From the NCBI RefSeq assembly GCF_051020985.1, contig NC_135008.1:3968001-4032000 (forward strand): DNA of 64,000 nt, read 5' to 3'. A program made the translations under genes and the position numbers. Origin of the DNA: Nomia melanderi. Lineage: Eukaryota; Arthropoda; Insecta; Hymenoptera; Halictidae. Of the stretch, positions 49,101 through 62,107 are shown in pieces. Numbering within the stretch: position 1 is the stretch's first letter; each line of letters starts with the position of its first letter. A model generated the notes under the pieces. The model had not been told where the DNA came from. It did not search any database and was given only the letters and a program-made list of their open reading frames with translations.

Positions 49101-52100
49101 CCGCGTAATTGAACAATTATTTCAATCGGTGGCACGTACCCGATCCGAATCCAAAACTCGCCGCGCTTTCACCGTTTAATCAGCTCCCTCCGTCTCGGGC
49201 GTAATTCATTTCGCGACGATAATTGGAAAAGCAACGGCGGGAACGTCATACGGGGCGACGTACGGCCGCGCGGCGCGCGTTTAGTATTCAGTATTTCCAC
49301 GCGAGCTTCACTTTCCACTCGTTTACCTTCCTTTGTAATTCTTCCCGAGTGTCCCGCGGAGAAACGATTTTATTATGAGTAGTGCGATAGGGCGTCCCGG
49401 AATTTTACATAATGCTCTCGTTAATTAACGGCCCCTTGTTCCCGAGGGATTGAAGTAACGATGCGGACACGTTCGCCGACTTCACGCGAATCGATTTTGC
49501 CAAGTTATCCTGCGAATACCGTCACCGGCTTCCCGTAAAGTGCACTTTGAAGCGCGTGTTGTTATTCCGATTAATTTCGTTTGAAGATTGCAACCGAAAC
49601 GCGCTTTCAAGCCTCGTCGCTCCGATCCGAGTGTCATGATTCAATCATTCCCCGTTACGGTCGCAGTAAATAAAACATATTTGTCAAGAACGATCGGCCG
49701 CCCTCGTTATTCATTCCAAATTTCAAGCATCCCCATTCTCGGTTCATTCTCAGCTAATTTTTCATCATATCCGTCCGCCCATCGAGTACCCACGTGTCAC
49801 CATAAAGTTAAACAGACGCTCGTAAAACCGGCGCGGAAACAGTCTATTCCATCGTTCGAAGTCGTTCGTCCCCGAAACCACGCTCCGCGCCGCTCCGAAG
49901 AACTATATTTCGATGCTTCTCGTTCGAGACTCAATAAATTACCGTTCGCCGTGACAAAAGGGAACCATACTGCGGCCGGGGTGGGGCTGCAAACGTTCCT
50001 TCTTTTTTCCTCCTGTTTCCCGTAACAATGTTCCTCGGCGCGTTTCGGACGAGTCTGATTCGCCACTGTATAGAAAAAACACTCGTGAACGGCGAGCGGA
50101 ACGTTCGTCAGGTTTCACCGAGTCGAAACAACCGGGGTGGAGATTCGTGCAGGGCGGGAGGGGAAAGGAAAAAGAGAAACGGTCGGTGAGAGAGGGAGGG
50201 GGCGGGGGGAAGGGAACGAAAGGAAAGCACTCGTAGGAAACCGTTACAAAAGAGGCCTCGTGATTCCCAGCCGCGGCTCTAATAGGTAGGCAAGCACTCG
50301 AGGAGGACCGAGGAAAACACCGCCGGCCCCGGGATCCAAAACAAATTCGGAGCGCAACAAATTTCGGAGCGCGCCGCGGGGCGTCCGGCGCACATGCGTC
50401 GCAGATGCGCCCCTGTTTTCGACGAATGTGCCCTCGAGATCCTGGAAATTGGTCCCCTCGACGCAATATTTCACCGCGCGCATTGTGTCCGCGCCGTTCG
50501 GGCCCCTCGCGATATTGGAAGGATGGATTGGCTCGGAGAATGTATCGATTTGATGGACTAACGAGCTGACGCGACACTGTCCGCCACCGGCGTATCGGTC
50601 CTAAGCGATTTCGCCCCGAGTCCGCCCGATTGTTCGGACGTAGAAACGATGCGGGATTGTTGTTTCATCAAGGCTCCACTGTGACGTCGCTGGTCGACGA
50701 AGCGGCGACGGGTCTGGGTTAGGCGATGATCGAGGTTTCACAAGCGGCGGGATCGCGGTAAGAAACTTCGATTGGTCGGCACTCGATCGATCGCGTTGAA
50801 AATTGAAGTGGCGAGGAGTGTCGGGTACGCTGGGGCTAAGGCAGACACTTATCGGAGTGGATCGACAGGGCAGATGCTTCTATTTAAGTTTGTATTATTT
50901 CTAATGGCGCTGGGGCGAGGCGTCAATTAATCGATTTCATAAATTAATGGGCTGTGGTTCCGTGCATCGATGTTTCCTTGTGTTATTCGAGGAATGTTAT
51001 TAGAGTAAGATTCTTCTTCTGTTTACTTGACGAACGAAATATTTATTTCAGAGCGCGCAGGAAGTAGGATAAATAAATGAAGTTCATATTGTACGGTACC
51101 ATGCATTGCTACGTTAAACATACGTGGCTTCGTGCTCGTATCGCGGAAACGTTCCTAGCGCGTTCCATAATATTCCGTGAAAAACTAATTACAAACAGCG
51201 AGCGAAGCTTTTCATGTGAACTTTAATTATTAAAATATCACGAAGATATTCATCGTTTAACCGGCAGGCTTTGCATACATTTCGCTTCCGCGGAACGCGT
51301 AAGTGGGGTGTCGAGGTGGGGGCCGCGCGGAATTTCTCGGCCGGGATTCAGGAAACGCGGCGCGGAATATAGAAAGCGCTTCATAGAGCGATTCCTCGGC
51401 GACGATATTTCTGACGGTCACGCGATTCAGGTGACTGTCACATATTTTCGCGAGCAGAAACTGGTGCGCCGCGGACGACACCGCCCCCCGAGAGGCTTCC
51501 TCCTCCCTTTGAAGTCGGGACCAGTACCTCTCTCGCGAAACAGAGTGTGCATAACTTTGGTACCGCGACGCGAATACGCGTAGACGCTGAAAATGGAAGG
51601 AATCTCCTTCGAGAACGCGGGCTAGGTCTGGCCCAGCATTTTGATTTGGATTTCTTTTTACCGCTCCGAGCTGCTGCAGGGCCGAGGAATCAAGCGTACG
51701 ACGATCTTGACTATTTATACGTACGGTTCACTTGTCACTGGTCGTTTGAACGCGAGAACACAAGAATTTCCATGTTAAATAAGCAAGACGAGGGAACCGG
51801 CACGGTCTCGCTTCCCAGAAAGCACTTCATCGACATCGGAAATCAATCGAAAGGAACGTCTTTTTTGTCAATTACAAGCGATTCATTCTATGAAATAACA
51901 CATGGATCGGATAACATTTTTTTCCCAGCCACTAGAGCGGCGGAGCACGCAAGAAAACCGTTTCAGTGGTCGAGCGGATCAGGGGCGGTCAGGAAAGGCC
52001 GGGCTTCTTTGTCGCTCGCCGGACTCGTTAGTCCGTGGCTCGTCGTTTTTCTGCCCTGTCGTAGATGACACGTTCCAAGAGGCCACTATCTACGAGTGAT

Positions 52101-53810
52101 GCCTCGCTACGAGTTTGCATGGGCGGTAAGAGTTAAAAAGTAAAAGCAAACCGGACCGGCCTCCCGCAACCCCCGGCCCCCCTCCGCGTCTCCTTTCCCT
52201 GCCGCCCTCTTAGAGGCTGTCGGTAGTTGCTGAAAATGACAGGGGCCACACACAGCCTCCGCGTATAATGCACTCCAAAGCGTCGGCTAATAGAATTACC
52301 AGCTAAAAGCTTCGTCAAATTTTTGTCCAGGGAGTGACCCGTGTTGATCCCGCCCCTCCGCGCAGCCCCTCGCCGCCCGTTCCGCCGTCGAAACGACATT
52401 GTTTGGAAATTTCGTTATTTTTCGTGATCGGATTACGCGACCTTCCGGTCGATCGGCCGCGTCGACAGCGTCACTCCGTTGAAATTAGGTTTCCGCGATG
52501 TCTCGGCCGTAGACCGGGGAATTTTCGACCGAAAATAGTCGACGTCCGCGCGATACGTAACGTCTCCCTTATCTCCTTGTTTATATTCACATTTGCCGGG
52601 CATAACTCCGCGGCTCGGCGAATGAATTACCTTCGTAGCAAGTATGCTCCATAATATTTCAAGACTGTCAGTTCGGTCCTGTTCCTACTTCACTGAGCAT
52701 CGCGTGTGTTTGTTTACGGCCACCGGCCTCGGCCCGCTGAACCCGCTATAGATTTTCCCCCAGAAAGCATCGGGAATATTTTCGCGCGGGTTATTTTCGC
52801 TCCGTCTTCCGTTAAATATGCACCGGACAAATATTATTAACCCCAGACTACCGGGCTCCGACGCTCGACAAATCTCCGAATATTTTATCCTCGCGAGCCA
52901 TGCCGACACGTAATAAGAGACTCATTATCGCTCGACCTTCCTCCGCGGACGAGCGCCTGCGCGCCGCTTGTATCGAGATTCATAATTCGTTGGAAATGAA
53001 ACTTCTGCCGGAAGTGATCGCCGAGGGGTTGAAACGATCGGTTAACACGTGGTATTTCGTGGGACATTGGGAAGTCTATGCAAATATTTCAAACGTGCCG
53101 AATTTCTTCACCTTTGTTTCATGCAACTGCAACATGTTCTTCAAAAAGAGAATATACCACCTACCATAATTGATATTTACACGGCAAACTGTATACGAAT
53201 ATAGATTTCTTATTGTTACTTGACGAGGAAATTTAACAATTATGTTTCTATTATACAAATGCAAGAAATTCCGTCGTATGTTTATACGATTCGAATATTA
53301 CTACCTGCGAGACACGACGCATAACCAAGAGAATTGTCGCGAAAGCGGCAGAGGGTTGAAACCGGAGAAACAGATCGAAGCCGAAGTATGTACGGCGAGA
53401 GCGTACGTGGCCGGGTATGATCGGTCCGTTGAACCGTAACGAAAACAAAGGGGCTATTGGGCTCGGTGCAGGACGGCGCGAGCGAATACGGTGCATACAC
53501 ATAATGCATCTACGCGGCATTGCCGGCATATGGCCGGGCATCGGCGAACAAACAAATACTCTCGAGCCCGTTCGCCAGACGAAACCGAGGAGGCTGGTTT
53601 TGCACCTTATGGCGCGTGATTTCGAAAATCATATTCAATCCCGCCGAGGGAGGGCGCGGGATCGGCATCGGGCGCGAGCGCGGTTATTGTTCGGCGACGC
53701 CTCGCGTGAATTAATTCCCGGCCCGGGATCGCAAACAATCGCCGATGCAGCGTATCTCGTCCGGTCACACCTCGCGTGCAACAACGAGATTGCAGCCGGC
53801 GGGACGTTCC
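46132..53810. other. Gene-free segment
   Basis: No exon, RNA gene or transposon could be supported. The tract 47383-47496 is pyrimidine-rich with a CT run. A 21-bp hairpin (AGCGGCGCA, 3-nt loop, TGCGCCGCT) lies at 48411-48431. An AT-rich island is at about 48720-49020 and another at 53090-53300. The 212-codon minus-strand frame at 49939-50577 overlaps the purine-rich G-run and shows no domain. Confidence 0.5.
50194..50214 (+). other. G-quadruplex-capable run
   Basis: Four G tracts of 3, 5, 6 and 3 bases with loops of 1, 1 and 2 bases lie inside a purine-rich tract (about 50151-50228). Short loops predict a stable quadruplex on the + strand. Confidence 0.65.
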
Positions 53811-53838
53811 CGTTCGTTCGTTCGTTCGTTCGTTCGTT
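53811..53838 (+). repeat. (CGTT)n microsatellite
   Basis: Seven perfect CGTT units are followed by one TTTCG variant. The repeat creates the artificial repeated arginine, serine, phenylalanine and valine peptides seen in frames here. Confidence 0.95.
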
Positions 53839-56800
53839 TCGTTTCGTCTCGCGTGCACGCGCGCGCTCCCTGTTGCACCCCGGCGTCAGAAATAATAATA
53901 TCGGAGAGTACTGCAAGGGCGTGTATCGAACGCAGGGCCGTCGATCCCTCGCGATTCTTCTCACCGCCGAATTTCACCGTTCCATCCCGAGGCGGACCTG
54001 AAAATTCAACGATACGCCCGCTGGCGATCGTTTCGTACTTTGGATCGTATCGTGGCCGGAGATAAGGGGTTTACGTAAATCACGTCGGCCGGATGTTTTC
54101 TCAATTTCGTGTAAAAAAGGGGGATCGAACGCGGCGCTGCCGGTGGAATTACGCGGCTGACTTCAGTCCGCCTGCGAATCGACTTTAATACGGTGCAACG
54201 ATCGAGAAGGATTATTCCTCTATTAATAAAACATATTCGCGCGAACTCTACGATTTAAGGAACTCCTCGGTATGCGATTGTTAAACTACATTATGTTGAA
54301 CGCTATAAATTCGCGAATCTCGTTCATAGCTACTGAAGTGCCCATAAAACGAGGCGTCCAAGAGTTAACCGGTCACTTGACGCGTCACTGCCGACACCGT
54401 GGCACCCGAATAAATGGCCCAGGTGTCGGTAACGGGCGCCCGTCGCGACAATGGTCCTAATATCGTGCGATATTTAAAAAACTCCCACCGCGTTACGTCA
54501 CACGTGCGCGCCGCGCGATGGGAGTCCGGGTCAGGGGGGCGGCCCGGCGAAAACCGTGGTACACGGCATTCACGGTAGCCGCAAGGGTTGTGAAATCAGC
54601 TGGCTGGCTGGCTGCCTGGCTTTTTTCAAATCCGAGCGTAAGGGTGCTTGTGTATCGGCGTAACGAGGCTCGTGGAAGGATTCGGTGTATGCAGCGCGGG
54701 GCGCAGCCTGCACCCTCGACAGATATTGAATAAACGTTTAAGGGCTTGTAGCATGTTAGCGGTTTGGGGCGGGAGGGCTGTACGCTACGACGACAAGGGG
54801 CGTCGCGGGCAGAGGTAGGCAGTAGGTAGGCCGGTCGATCAATTTTTCTTTGACGCCGGATAGTTTCCCTCCGGCGCGATGCATCGTTGGAAGTCGATTC
54901 TTTCGTCGGTGTAGATTATACGGGGAAAGGGGGAGCGGCGGAAGCCAGGGGTGGACGGAGCCAGGTAAGAATAAAATGTGCGCGCCATTAAATGCAAAGT
55001 CTTTAACTTTAAGCGGCGGGGAAGCTTCTCCGGCGTCCTCGGAATATTACTCAATTTAAATGCGAACGGGGCGAAAAAAAGAGGAACGGAAAATCGAGAT
55101 AGAAGGAAAACACCGCCGAAACTTTACGGCCGCTCGCGCGACGTCTCGTTATGTGCCGGTAAACACAGCTTTGTGATCGATACAGCCATCGTCGAGTCTG
55201 TTTCGGTTCCCCTCTGTAGTCGCTGGTTTCTCCGTTTGTTTTTTCTATGAAATATTAAGTTCGTATCGAGACGTTTGAATGTATTAACAGTACATACATC
55301 ATACTCTCCGCGGCTTAGCTATTAAATTAATAGAAGTCTCGAGTGAAATACTTTCCCTGTCAGTGATTCGAACACGTTGAAGAAACAGAAAGCAAAACCC
55401 TCGTTATTGCCAGGAAAAAAGGAGCCCGTCATAATCGAGACAAGTTACCGGGACGTCGGTTTAAGTTTCTCCCGAGCATTTCCCGGGACAAGACTGCTAC
55501 GAGACACGAGGCGAGTTATTAGATTGTACGAATTATAAAAAGCGCCGTCGCGAATCGTCCGAAAGTTTCGAGGTCCGTCCAGGAAATTTGCGTCGAAGAA
55601 TGCAATTCTAATTTGATCGCGAACGCCGCCGAAGGAAGTTTTAACGAACCCGTCGCCGTGGGAGAGGCAGCTTTCCCTGAGAGTTTCGATCGTCACGGAC
55701 CGCGCCGAGTTTATGCAACCCCCAGACTTTTGATGCCGTGACTTTCCCCGTCCTTGAAAATCCATCCCCTTCCACCAGACATCCTCGTAAAAACCACCGA
55801 CGCATCTATCTTCCATCTAAATGTATATTCGTCGAGTTATCGGCCGTACGCCGTGGAGTAGCATTCTCCCCCTCTTTCTTTATCCCGCGGACTTTCCAGC
55901 GGAAACGAGCGTTTTAGGGGAATACCGATCGGTATCGACGATTGAATACTTAACAGCGCTTGCGGGTGGCTTCGTCGCCGCGCTATAATGGACGCCGAAG
56001 CGACGCGAACAGTTTTACAAATAGAGGAGAGACTCAGAGACGGTCCATCCTCGTTTCCGTTCTAGATCGCGAGATTCGTTCGTTCGAACGCGCCCGGTTG
56101 TTTTATTCCCGTGCCATTCGCGAGAGTAATTGGTGCTTCGGCACTCGTTTAACCTACTTCAACTCGGGAAACACTGTCGCGGAAAAATCTGAGCGAAGGG
56201 GAATAGAAAAAGGCTCTGTCTCGCTGGGAATCCAGTCATTTTGGTAAAAGCTGTTAAGAAACTTCGCGAAGAAATGGATCTTAGCCGAGGTAAAGAGACA
56301 GATATTCGCGCGATTGTATCAGAGGCAGAGCATCGTGGGAAGCCTATGAGATTGACAAAGATTCCGCTCGGCCTGTTCGTTTGAACGGAACTGCAAATAT
56401 TATCCGTGGCCCAGAGACACACAATATCGAGCCGCGCTCCTCGGTTTTTATTCATCGGTCGTCCAGCTATATATATGTATTTGTCGGCGGGATAATCTTT
56501 CTTCGGCCCTCAATCACGTCCGGCCGGGATTTGATGCCGATTCGGCCGAAGGAGCACGAATCTTAGACCCGAATGGGAGGCAACAATGAACCTCTTACGG
56601 GCCCGGTAACATCTGCTGCACCGGAGGAAATACAAACGTCGCTATATTGTGATGCTCGTCAAGCTACACGGATCACGGAATCAAAGGTGCACCGTCCTCG
56701 GATCAGATTAAGTCGATGCGATCGCGGACCGTGACGTTTCTATTCGGGGCACCGAGCATTCAGCTGCGTGAATGGCCGGGAGAAAATAGTGATACGCATT

Positions 56801-59556
56801 TAAAGAGGGCCGAATTCGATTCGAAACGCGATTTGCGAGTAGATTCGGGAACTCGGTAGGACTTTAGTCACGGCATCGGATTATTTCGAGACGTGAGCTG
56901 CTAAGTAGGAGCCCTTCGTTGTCTTTACAAAGGTAATAGAATAATTCGTCGCGCGGATTTGGATTTCGCCGACGCACGCTGATTTCGTTTGATCGCGCCG
57001 GAGCGTATTAATTAAAACGCTCGCTCGCCGGAATTCTTTTCCGGCCGGCCTGTACGCCGCTGTAATTCCTAAAACTTGCGTAATTTTCCGGAAGCTTCAG
57101 TGCAAACATAAAATTTAATCCCTTCACCTTCACTTCATCGGGAAACTTCCGCTCATACCCGCGATGAGTCGATGCTCGACTAAAGTCGATTTGTAACTTC
57201 CGCGTGCGCTCGAACGTCTATGACTATAATGGCTTTAGCGGCTTGCATTCTTGTATGTTTGTACGTAACATAGTTAATTACCTAACAAAATATGCTTCAC
57301 AAAATTACAATCCCTTCTTCAATAGGAAACTCAAAGAAACAGGAAGAAGTTTCCGTTGTCCTCCTGTTTAACCATTGATAGACACACAATAATGAACAGT
57401 CGCACGTCAAATCATATTTTTTGATCCAGTGTTCTCATGTAATAGACACTTTCGATCTTTTGTGCTGTCGTGCGCCGTTCCAAGCTTTCGTTAGCCGATT
57501 CGCCAAGCGATTCTCGAGTTTTAATCGATCCACCAGCACGGTCACGGTCGCTCGCGGCGGAACGGCACGCGAGTCGTCGCTTTTCGGTGGCGTCGCGCAT
57601 GAAAAGTCATTTGCACGGCCGCGAATACACGGCCGGCTTGATGGAAGGTCTCTGTTCATGCATAAGTACGCGGCGAGCGTGTGGGTGCGCGTACGCCGCG
57701 GTGGCCCGCTCGTCGTAAATGCACTCCGCCGATAAAATGGAACGAGCCGAGTCGTTGGGAACGCCGCGTAGGAGGCTGTCGAGCCATCTAGACGCCAGAA
57801 ATCTGACTCCGCTCGCTGAGAATCAAGCGTTCGGTCGCGTTTTGCGGTTACGTATTTGATTACCCGCGCACGCCACTGAAACTGCCGCCACGGTACGCAT
57901 TCTAGCATTAGTGGCAGCCGGAAGCATTTATGAGAGGTAAATATCTGAATTATTTCGAATGAGTCCGCTGCACATGCACTCGTAGGCCCGAAGCCTCGCT
58001 TCGAATGTTTCCTGGCATTCAGTCTACGCTTGTTTCCTAATTACATCGTAAATCATCGGACATATTGTCCCTCGTTTAATTCCGAGAACATTAGACACGC
58101 GAGTTTCTCGAGTATACCAGCTAAAACGCGTGAGAAATTTATTATGTCTTCCACTCGGAATTGTCTCGTTTGTGGTTTATTTTGTACGTGGAATAGTTAA
58201 AGAATGAAGATATTTCTTTAAAGGTCAAAGCTTAATTCGTTGAAGATTAATGCGGGAAAATGTGAGAGCTTTCAGTAAAAAAGACACGAATATGGTATTC
58301 AATGATCTACGCGTGGGCGTCGACTGAAGGGAACGCCTAACAAACAGTTCGTTGCGGGAACGTGGAAAATTATTTGCCCCGTAAAACGACGTCACCCCAC
58401 GCAGGTGTTAGGAACGAGCGAAACGGTGTCGCGAAGATAGAGAGAACGGGCGAGCGTCGAAAGGGAGTGCATTAAAGTCTTCCAATAATCCAATAATAAA
58501 TACTTTCAGATGAAATGGATGGAGCAATAGCCGGCCCATTGTACCGAGAAGTCGTTTCGTGATTCGACTCTTGATTCCCGTCAAATCGGCCGCCCTCACC
58601 CGTTCCCCGGCCCGTGATTTACGTATAGATTACCGATCGGATCGATCGTCGCTGTCTAGGGGCGCGGGCGTCATTAAGACTGTCGCAATTCACGCCGGCA
58701 TTATCGCAGGGGGTGGGGAATGCTCCACGGTGAATGGGTTGTAGAGACGGTAAGTTATGTTATATTCTCAATTGATGCTCGCGTCTTTGTTCATTTGTAA
58801 CCGTGAATAGAATTTACAACGTCCATTCTTGCGGGCACAGATAACAGCTTCTCTGATATACGACTTCCTGCCGCGTATCATAATTACACCGATTTGTAAG
58901 CTTCGCTTTAAATATATATAAACACCGATTATTATCAGATATCATATCCGTAGCGTGTGTTAGAATAATTTACAATCGGTCACGCGAATGGTGCAACCAC
59001 CTGCGATCTGATTAAAGAAAGCTTGAACCACCCCTTGGAGCAGAAACGCTGGTTGGCCGTTGCAACATTGAAATTCTACAATTTACAACGCGAACACGAA
59101 GAATCCTTCATGAAATCGACACAGTTCTAACGACGAAACGGTGTCAGTGTCGTCGCCTACTGTCTTTCAGCTTTAAAAACAATCTTCGAATCGATCCTCT
59201 CAGAAAGGAAGTATCATTTTCTCGGTTTAAGTCTCGGAGCCATATTTCGTAGCGCAAACAATTGAATTTCTATTCTTCTCACGACTGATCAGCGGCAAAT
59301 CCAATTCGGACAGGTTCCATTGCAGGGATAAAGGGGCGTTTCTAGCAGTACAGGTTTAAGCACCCTGGAAATCCTATTCGAACTCGACCCGTAACTCTGC
59401 CGGCACCGCCACCACCCTCGTTTATACCGTGAAACGTTCCTGGAAGTAGCTCGCGAGATCTGCTGACGTCTTTTGAGCGCCCCGGGGCGAGGGGGTCGGG
59501 GGTGTGTGCGATTCAGATTGCGTTAATATCACCGGGGCGAAATTTTTCGTGTCGTC
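53839..59556. other. Gene-free segment
   Basis: Nothing beyond a short GGCT repeat (54599-54621) and AT-rich patches (about 57200-57430 and 58140-58290) could be supported. Open frames on both strands lack recognisable domains. Confidence 0.5.
54599..54621 (+). repeat. (GGCT)n short repeat
   Basis: About five copies of GGCT with one altered unit lie in tandem. Confidence 0.7.
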
Positions 59557-59689
59557 ACGATTGTAATTGACGTCGTCGCATTCGGGGCTCGTGTTCGCTC
59601 GAGGATCCAGCTGTCACTTTGAATGGTACGTGATTGGGAGGGCAATGAAGCGAATTACGAAACGAATGTGCGTGGAGAGGCGGACGGGG
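59557..59689 (+). repeat. Duplicated module, copy A
   Basis: Four blocks occur here and again in copy B in the same order: ACGATTGTAATTGA (59557-59570), CGGGGCTCG (59583-59591), a 39-bp core at 59613-59651, and GAGGCGGACGGGG (59677-59689). The core is identical to that of copy B at 35 of 39 positions. It includes CTTTGAA, which fits the TCF/Lef core, and GATTGG, an inverted CCAAT-type word. Spacing between blocks varies, so the core is conserved more than the linkers. This suggests a duplicated cis-regulatory module or a short unclassified repeat. Confidence 0.6.
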
Positions 59690-60231
59690 CGAAAGTGTAT
59701 CGCGAAGTATCGCGACCAGGTAACCATATATCGCCCCTCGCCTCGCAGCGATAGTAATCTCGTTCACGGACCTAATGTATTCGTACGTTGCGCCCCCTCT
59801 TCTCTAAAATCGTCGGGGAGGGCGAATAAAAGAAAATTCTTTCTCGAAAAAGGGATTACTATCTGCATAAATCTCAATCAATTTCAACGAACCTTTTTCT
59901 TGAAATATTATTTTATAAAAATAATACACTGCAATGTTCACCTTCTTATTTTCATTGAATCGCGATTATTATCTATCTCTCGATCCTTCGGTTAATCATT
60001 GATTAGACTTCTTTACGTAATCGTTGATTACAAACTACAAACCTCCGGGCACGCTTGATTACGACTATTCTCGATCCCCGTCTTCCATTCAAAGGATCAG
60101 AGAGCGATGGCATTGAGAGACTGCACGATTGATTAGAGGCCCACCCGATGAAATAGCCCGATTGACACGAGCCTCTCAGCCGCGTTAAAAAGTCCACTTC
60201 CGGTGGCGGCGTCGCCACACCTTTCGCCCGG

Positions 60232-60348
60232 ACGATCGTAATTGATCGCGGCGGGGCTCGAAGTCTCGTCACTTTGAATGGTATGTGATTGGACGAGCAA
60301 TGAAGCAGGCCGAGGGGGGCCAGCAATAGGATGCGGAGGCGGCCGGGT
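60232..60348 (+). repeat. Duplicated module, copy B
   Basis: This copy has ACGATCGTAATTGA (60232-60245), CGGGGCTCG (60252-60260), the 39-bp core at 60268-60306, and GAGGCGGCCGGGT (60336-60348). The core starts 655 bp after that of copy A. The TCF-like CTTTGAA and the GATTGG word are unchanged between copies. An AT-rich stretch (about 59850-60000) separates them. A 194-codon minus-strand frame (60133-60717) runs through the module, but its counterpart frame in copy A is not preserved at length, so protein coding does not explain the match. Confidence 0.6.
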
Positions 60349-61195
60349 TAAAAAGGGAGGCACGAAGGTCGTGTAGGGTCGGTCCTGGCCGAAGGAGGGA
60401 GCATCGTCGCACGGCGGACGTTGAAATGCCCCTGTTGGTGTGCCTCTAAACCCGGACACGTTGGTGTAGCTTTCCGTACGGAATGGTCCCTGCGACAGAA
60501 CCATTTGAATGACAGTGCAAACATTAAACCCCACGTCAATATGGTTTCCAGCTAAAATTGCACGATTCCAAGGAACCTCTCTATCAAACCTTTCAAATGT
60601 CCCTTCGAGAAATTGACCGTGGCGGACTTTAAGAACAATCGTCCGAGAGATGGAATTTATTAACGATTTCTCTTCATCGACGAAACTTGTCCTCGAGATG
60701 TAGACAAACGACGGCAATTAAGATAAGTTATATCTTTCGCCTCGCGACTGAATCGTGGAAAATGAATGGACACTCGAGGAAAAGAGCTGGAAGGACACAC
60801 AGAGTCGGAGGGAGGGGGGGTAACAGTGCCCGAAACTCTGGAAACTCATCTCCCGAATCTCCCGTCATCGAGAAATACATGACCGGATTGGACGGCGGAC
60901 ACGTTTATCGTCCGGATGAAAAAGGGCCATCTTCGTGAACGGGGCGGCTATCTGGGGATTCGACTGGAGGGTTTGGGGTGGGTCGGAGAAATCGTTCTGT
61001 AAGAATCCCCTTAATTATAACCGATCCATCAGCATTTCCCGACGGGATTTAAGTAATTAAGTCCGATTTAACGAAGAATAGATGCCGGCGACAGGAATAA
61101 GAGTGGAATAGCTGGGGCAGCTATCATCAGCGGAGGACCGGAGGACCCGAGAATCGAGGCGGACGTCGAGAACGACCGGATGAGGGTTTGAGGAG
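60349..61195. other. Segment without recognisable gene
   Basis: The minus-strand frame 60717-60133 covers part of it; its amino acid composition is not obviously repetitive, yet I recognise no domain and see no convincing splice sites. The rest is CpG-rich, with a G-rich stretch near 60806-60820. Confidence 0.4.
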
Positions 61196-61283
61196 TACTA
61201 CGGGGAGAGGGTGGAGGGAAAAAACAAAGAGAGAGAGAGTAAGAAAGAGTAAGAGCGAGAGAGAGAGAGAGAGAGAGAGAGAG
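61195..61283 (+). repeat. GA-rich tract with (GA)n array
   Basis: A purine-rich tract holds (AG)6 at 61228-61239 and a perfect GA run at 61257-61283. GA runs can bind GAGA-type factors in insects, but nothing nearby confirms a promoter. Confidence 0.9.
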
Positions 61284-62003
61284 CCAATGCCGAGTGGTCC
61301 CGATATCAAAATAATTGCTCCATCAAGACCCGCTTCACGGCTGAGACGGACGGAAGATTTATGCTTTGTTTGACCGTCGTTACGTTGCGTTAATGAGAGG
61401 AAATTATTTGGTGGCTCGGCAAGCACCGGGCCGCAAGGTCTAGTCGCAATTACGCCGGAATCTCTCCCGACTCTGGATGCTCCGAGCTCCTATTGTATCC
61501 TCTGGAGATACTACTCCTTGCTTCGTTAAAGCATTTCGCGATTCAACGGATGTTAACGACATCGGAGGGGAACGGCCGCGGGACGCGCCGCAAACTCCAT
61601 CGATTAGGCATCGACGGATCTTCCGCTTTTTAATTTCATCCTCTTGCCAGCGGACCGTGTTCGAATCTCGCAAGACAATCGTTTATATTGTCCAACCTCG
61701 AGCGACGTGATTCTACACGGAAGTACGAGGTACAGAAGAACATTCTGTAGAATAAAAACCGTTTAACAGGAATAAATTGTATTCTATATTTTCAATTTAT
61801 TTTCCACGCAAATTGGTAACTTCGAATAGTACCGCAGGAAACATCTATATATTTTATCCGTCGAGTAAGACCAAAGAAAACGATTTGCGTTCTCGAAGGG
61901 TAGAGTTTCGTAGCGGGAACAATCGATAGAACTAAATCCTAGCTCGCGGACCATGCTCCCGGAACTATCTCACCAATTACCAAAACCCCATCCCGCCGAC
62001 CAA
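61284..62003. other. Segment without recognisable gene
   Basis: Short frames on both strands at 61440-61710 show no domain. The part 61730-61870 is AT-rich. Nothing else could be supported. Confidence 0.45.
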
Positions 62004-62032
62004 GCCGCCACCGCCGCCGCCGCCGCCGCCGC
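62004..62032 (+). repeat. (CCG)n microsatellite
   Basis: Seven perfect CCG-type units (62011-62032) follow a short interrupted start. It lies at the left edge of the GC-rich block with clustered factor-like sites. Confidence 0.9.
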
Positions 62033-62107
62033 TGCGAGAAACACTTTCCGAGCGAGTAGGAGTGCCAAGTTTCCGCCAAGACGGAACGGATTCCGCCCAG
62101 TAATGGA

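Noticed and set aside
49939..50577. Longest open frame, 212 codons, minus strand
   Set aside because: It covers a purine-rich low-complexity tract and shows proline/arginine/serine-rich sequence without a domain. At about 5% stop codons per position, and fewer in CpG-rich DNA, a frame this long somewhere in 64 kb is expected by chance.
53417..54001. 194-codon + strand open frame
   Set aside because: It contains the CGTT microsatellite, which gives repeated artificial peptides; the opposite strand is equally open.
54958..54972. + strand CAG|GTAAGAAT composite
   Set aside because: The upstream sequence is purine-rich, so there is no plausible acceptor; it may be only an isolated donor-like word.
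61195..61283. Minus-strand acceptor at the end of the CT-rich complement of the GA tract
   Set aside because: Any long GA tract mimics a polypyrimidine tract on the other strand; no donor or frame follows.
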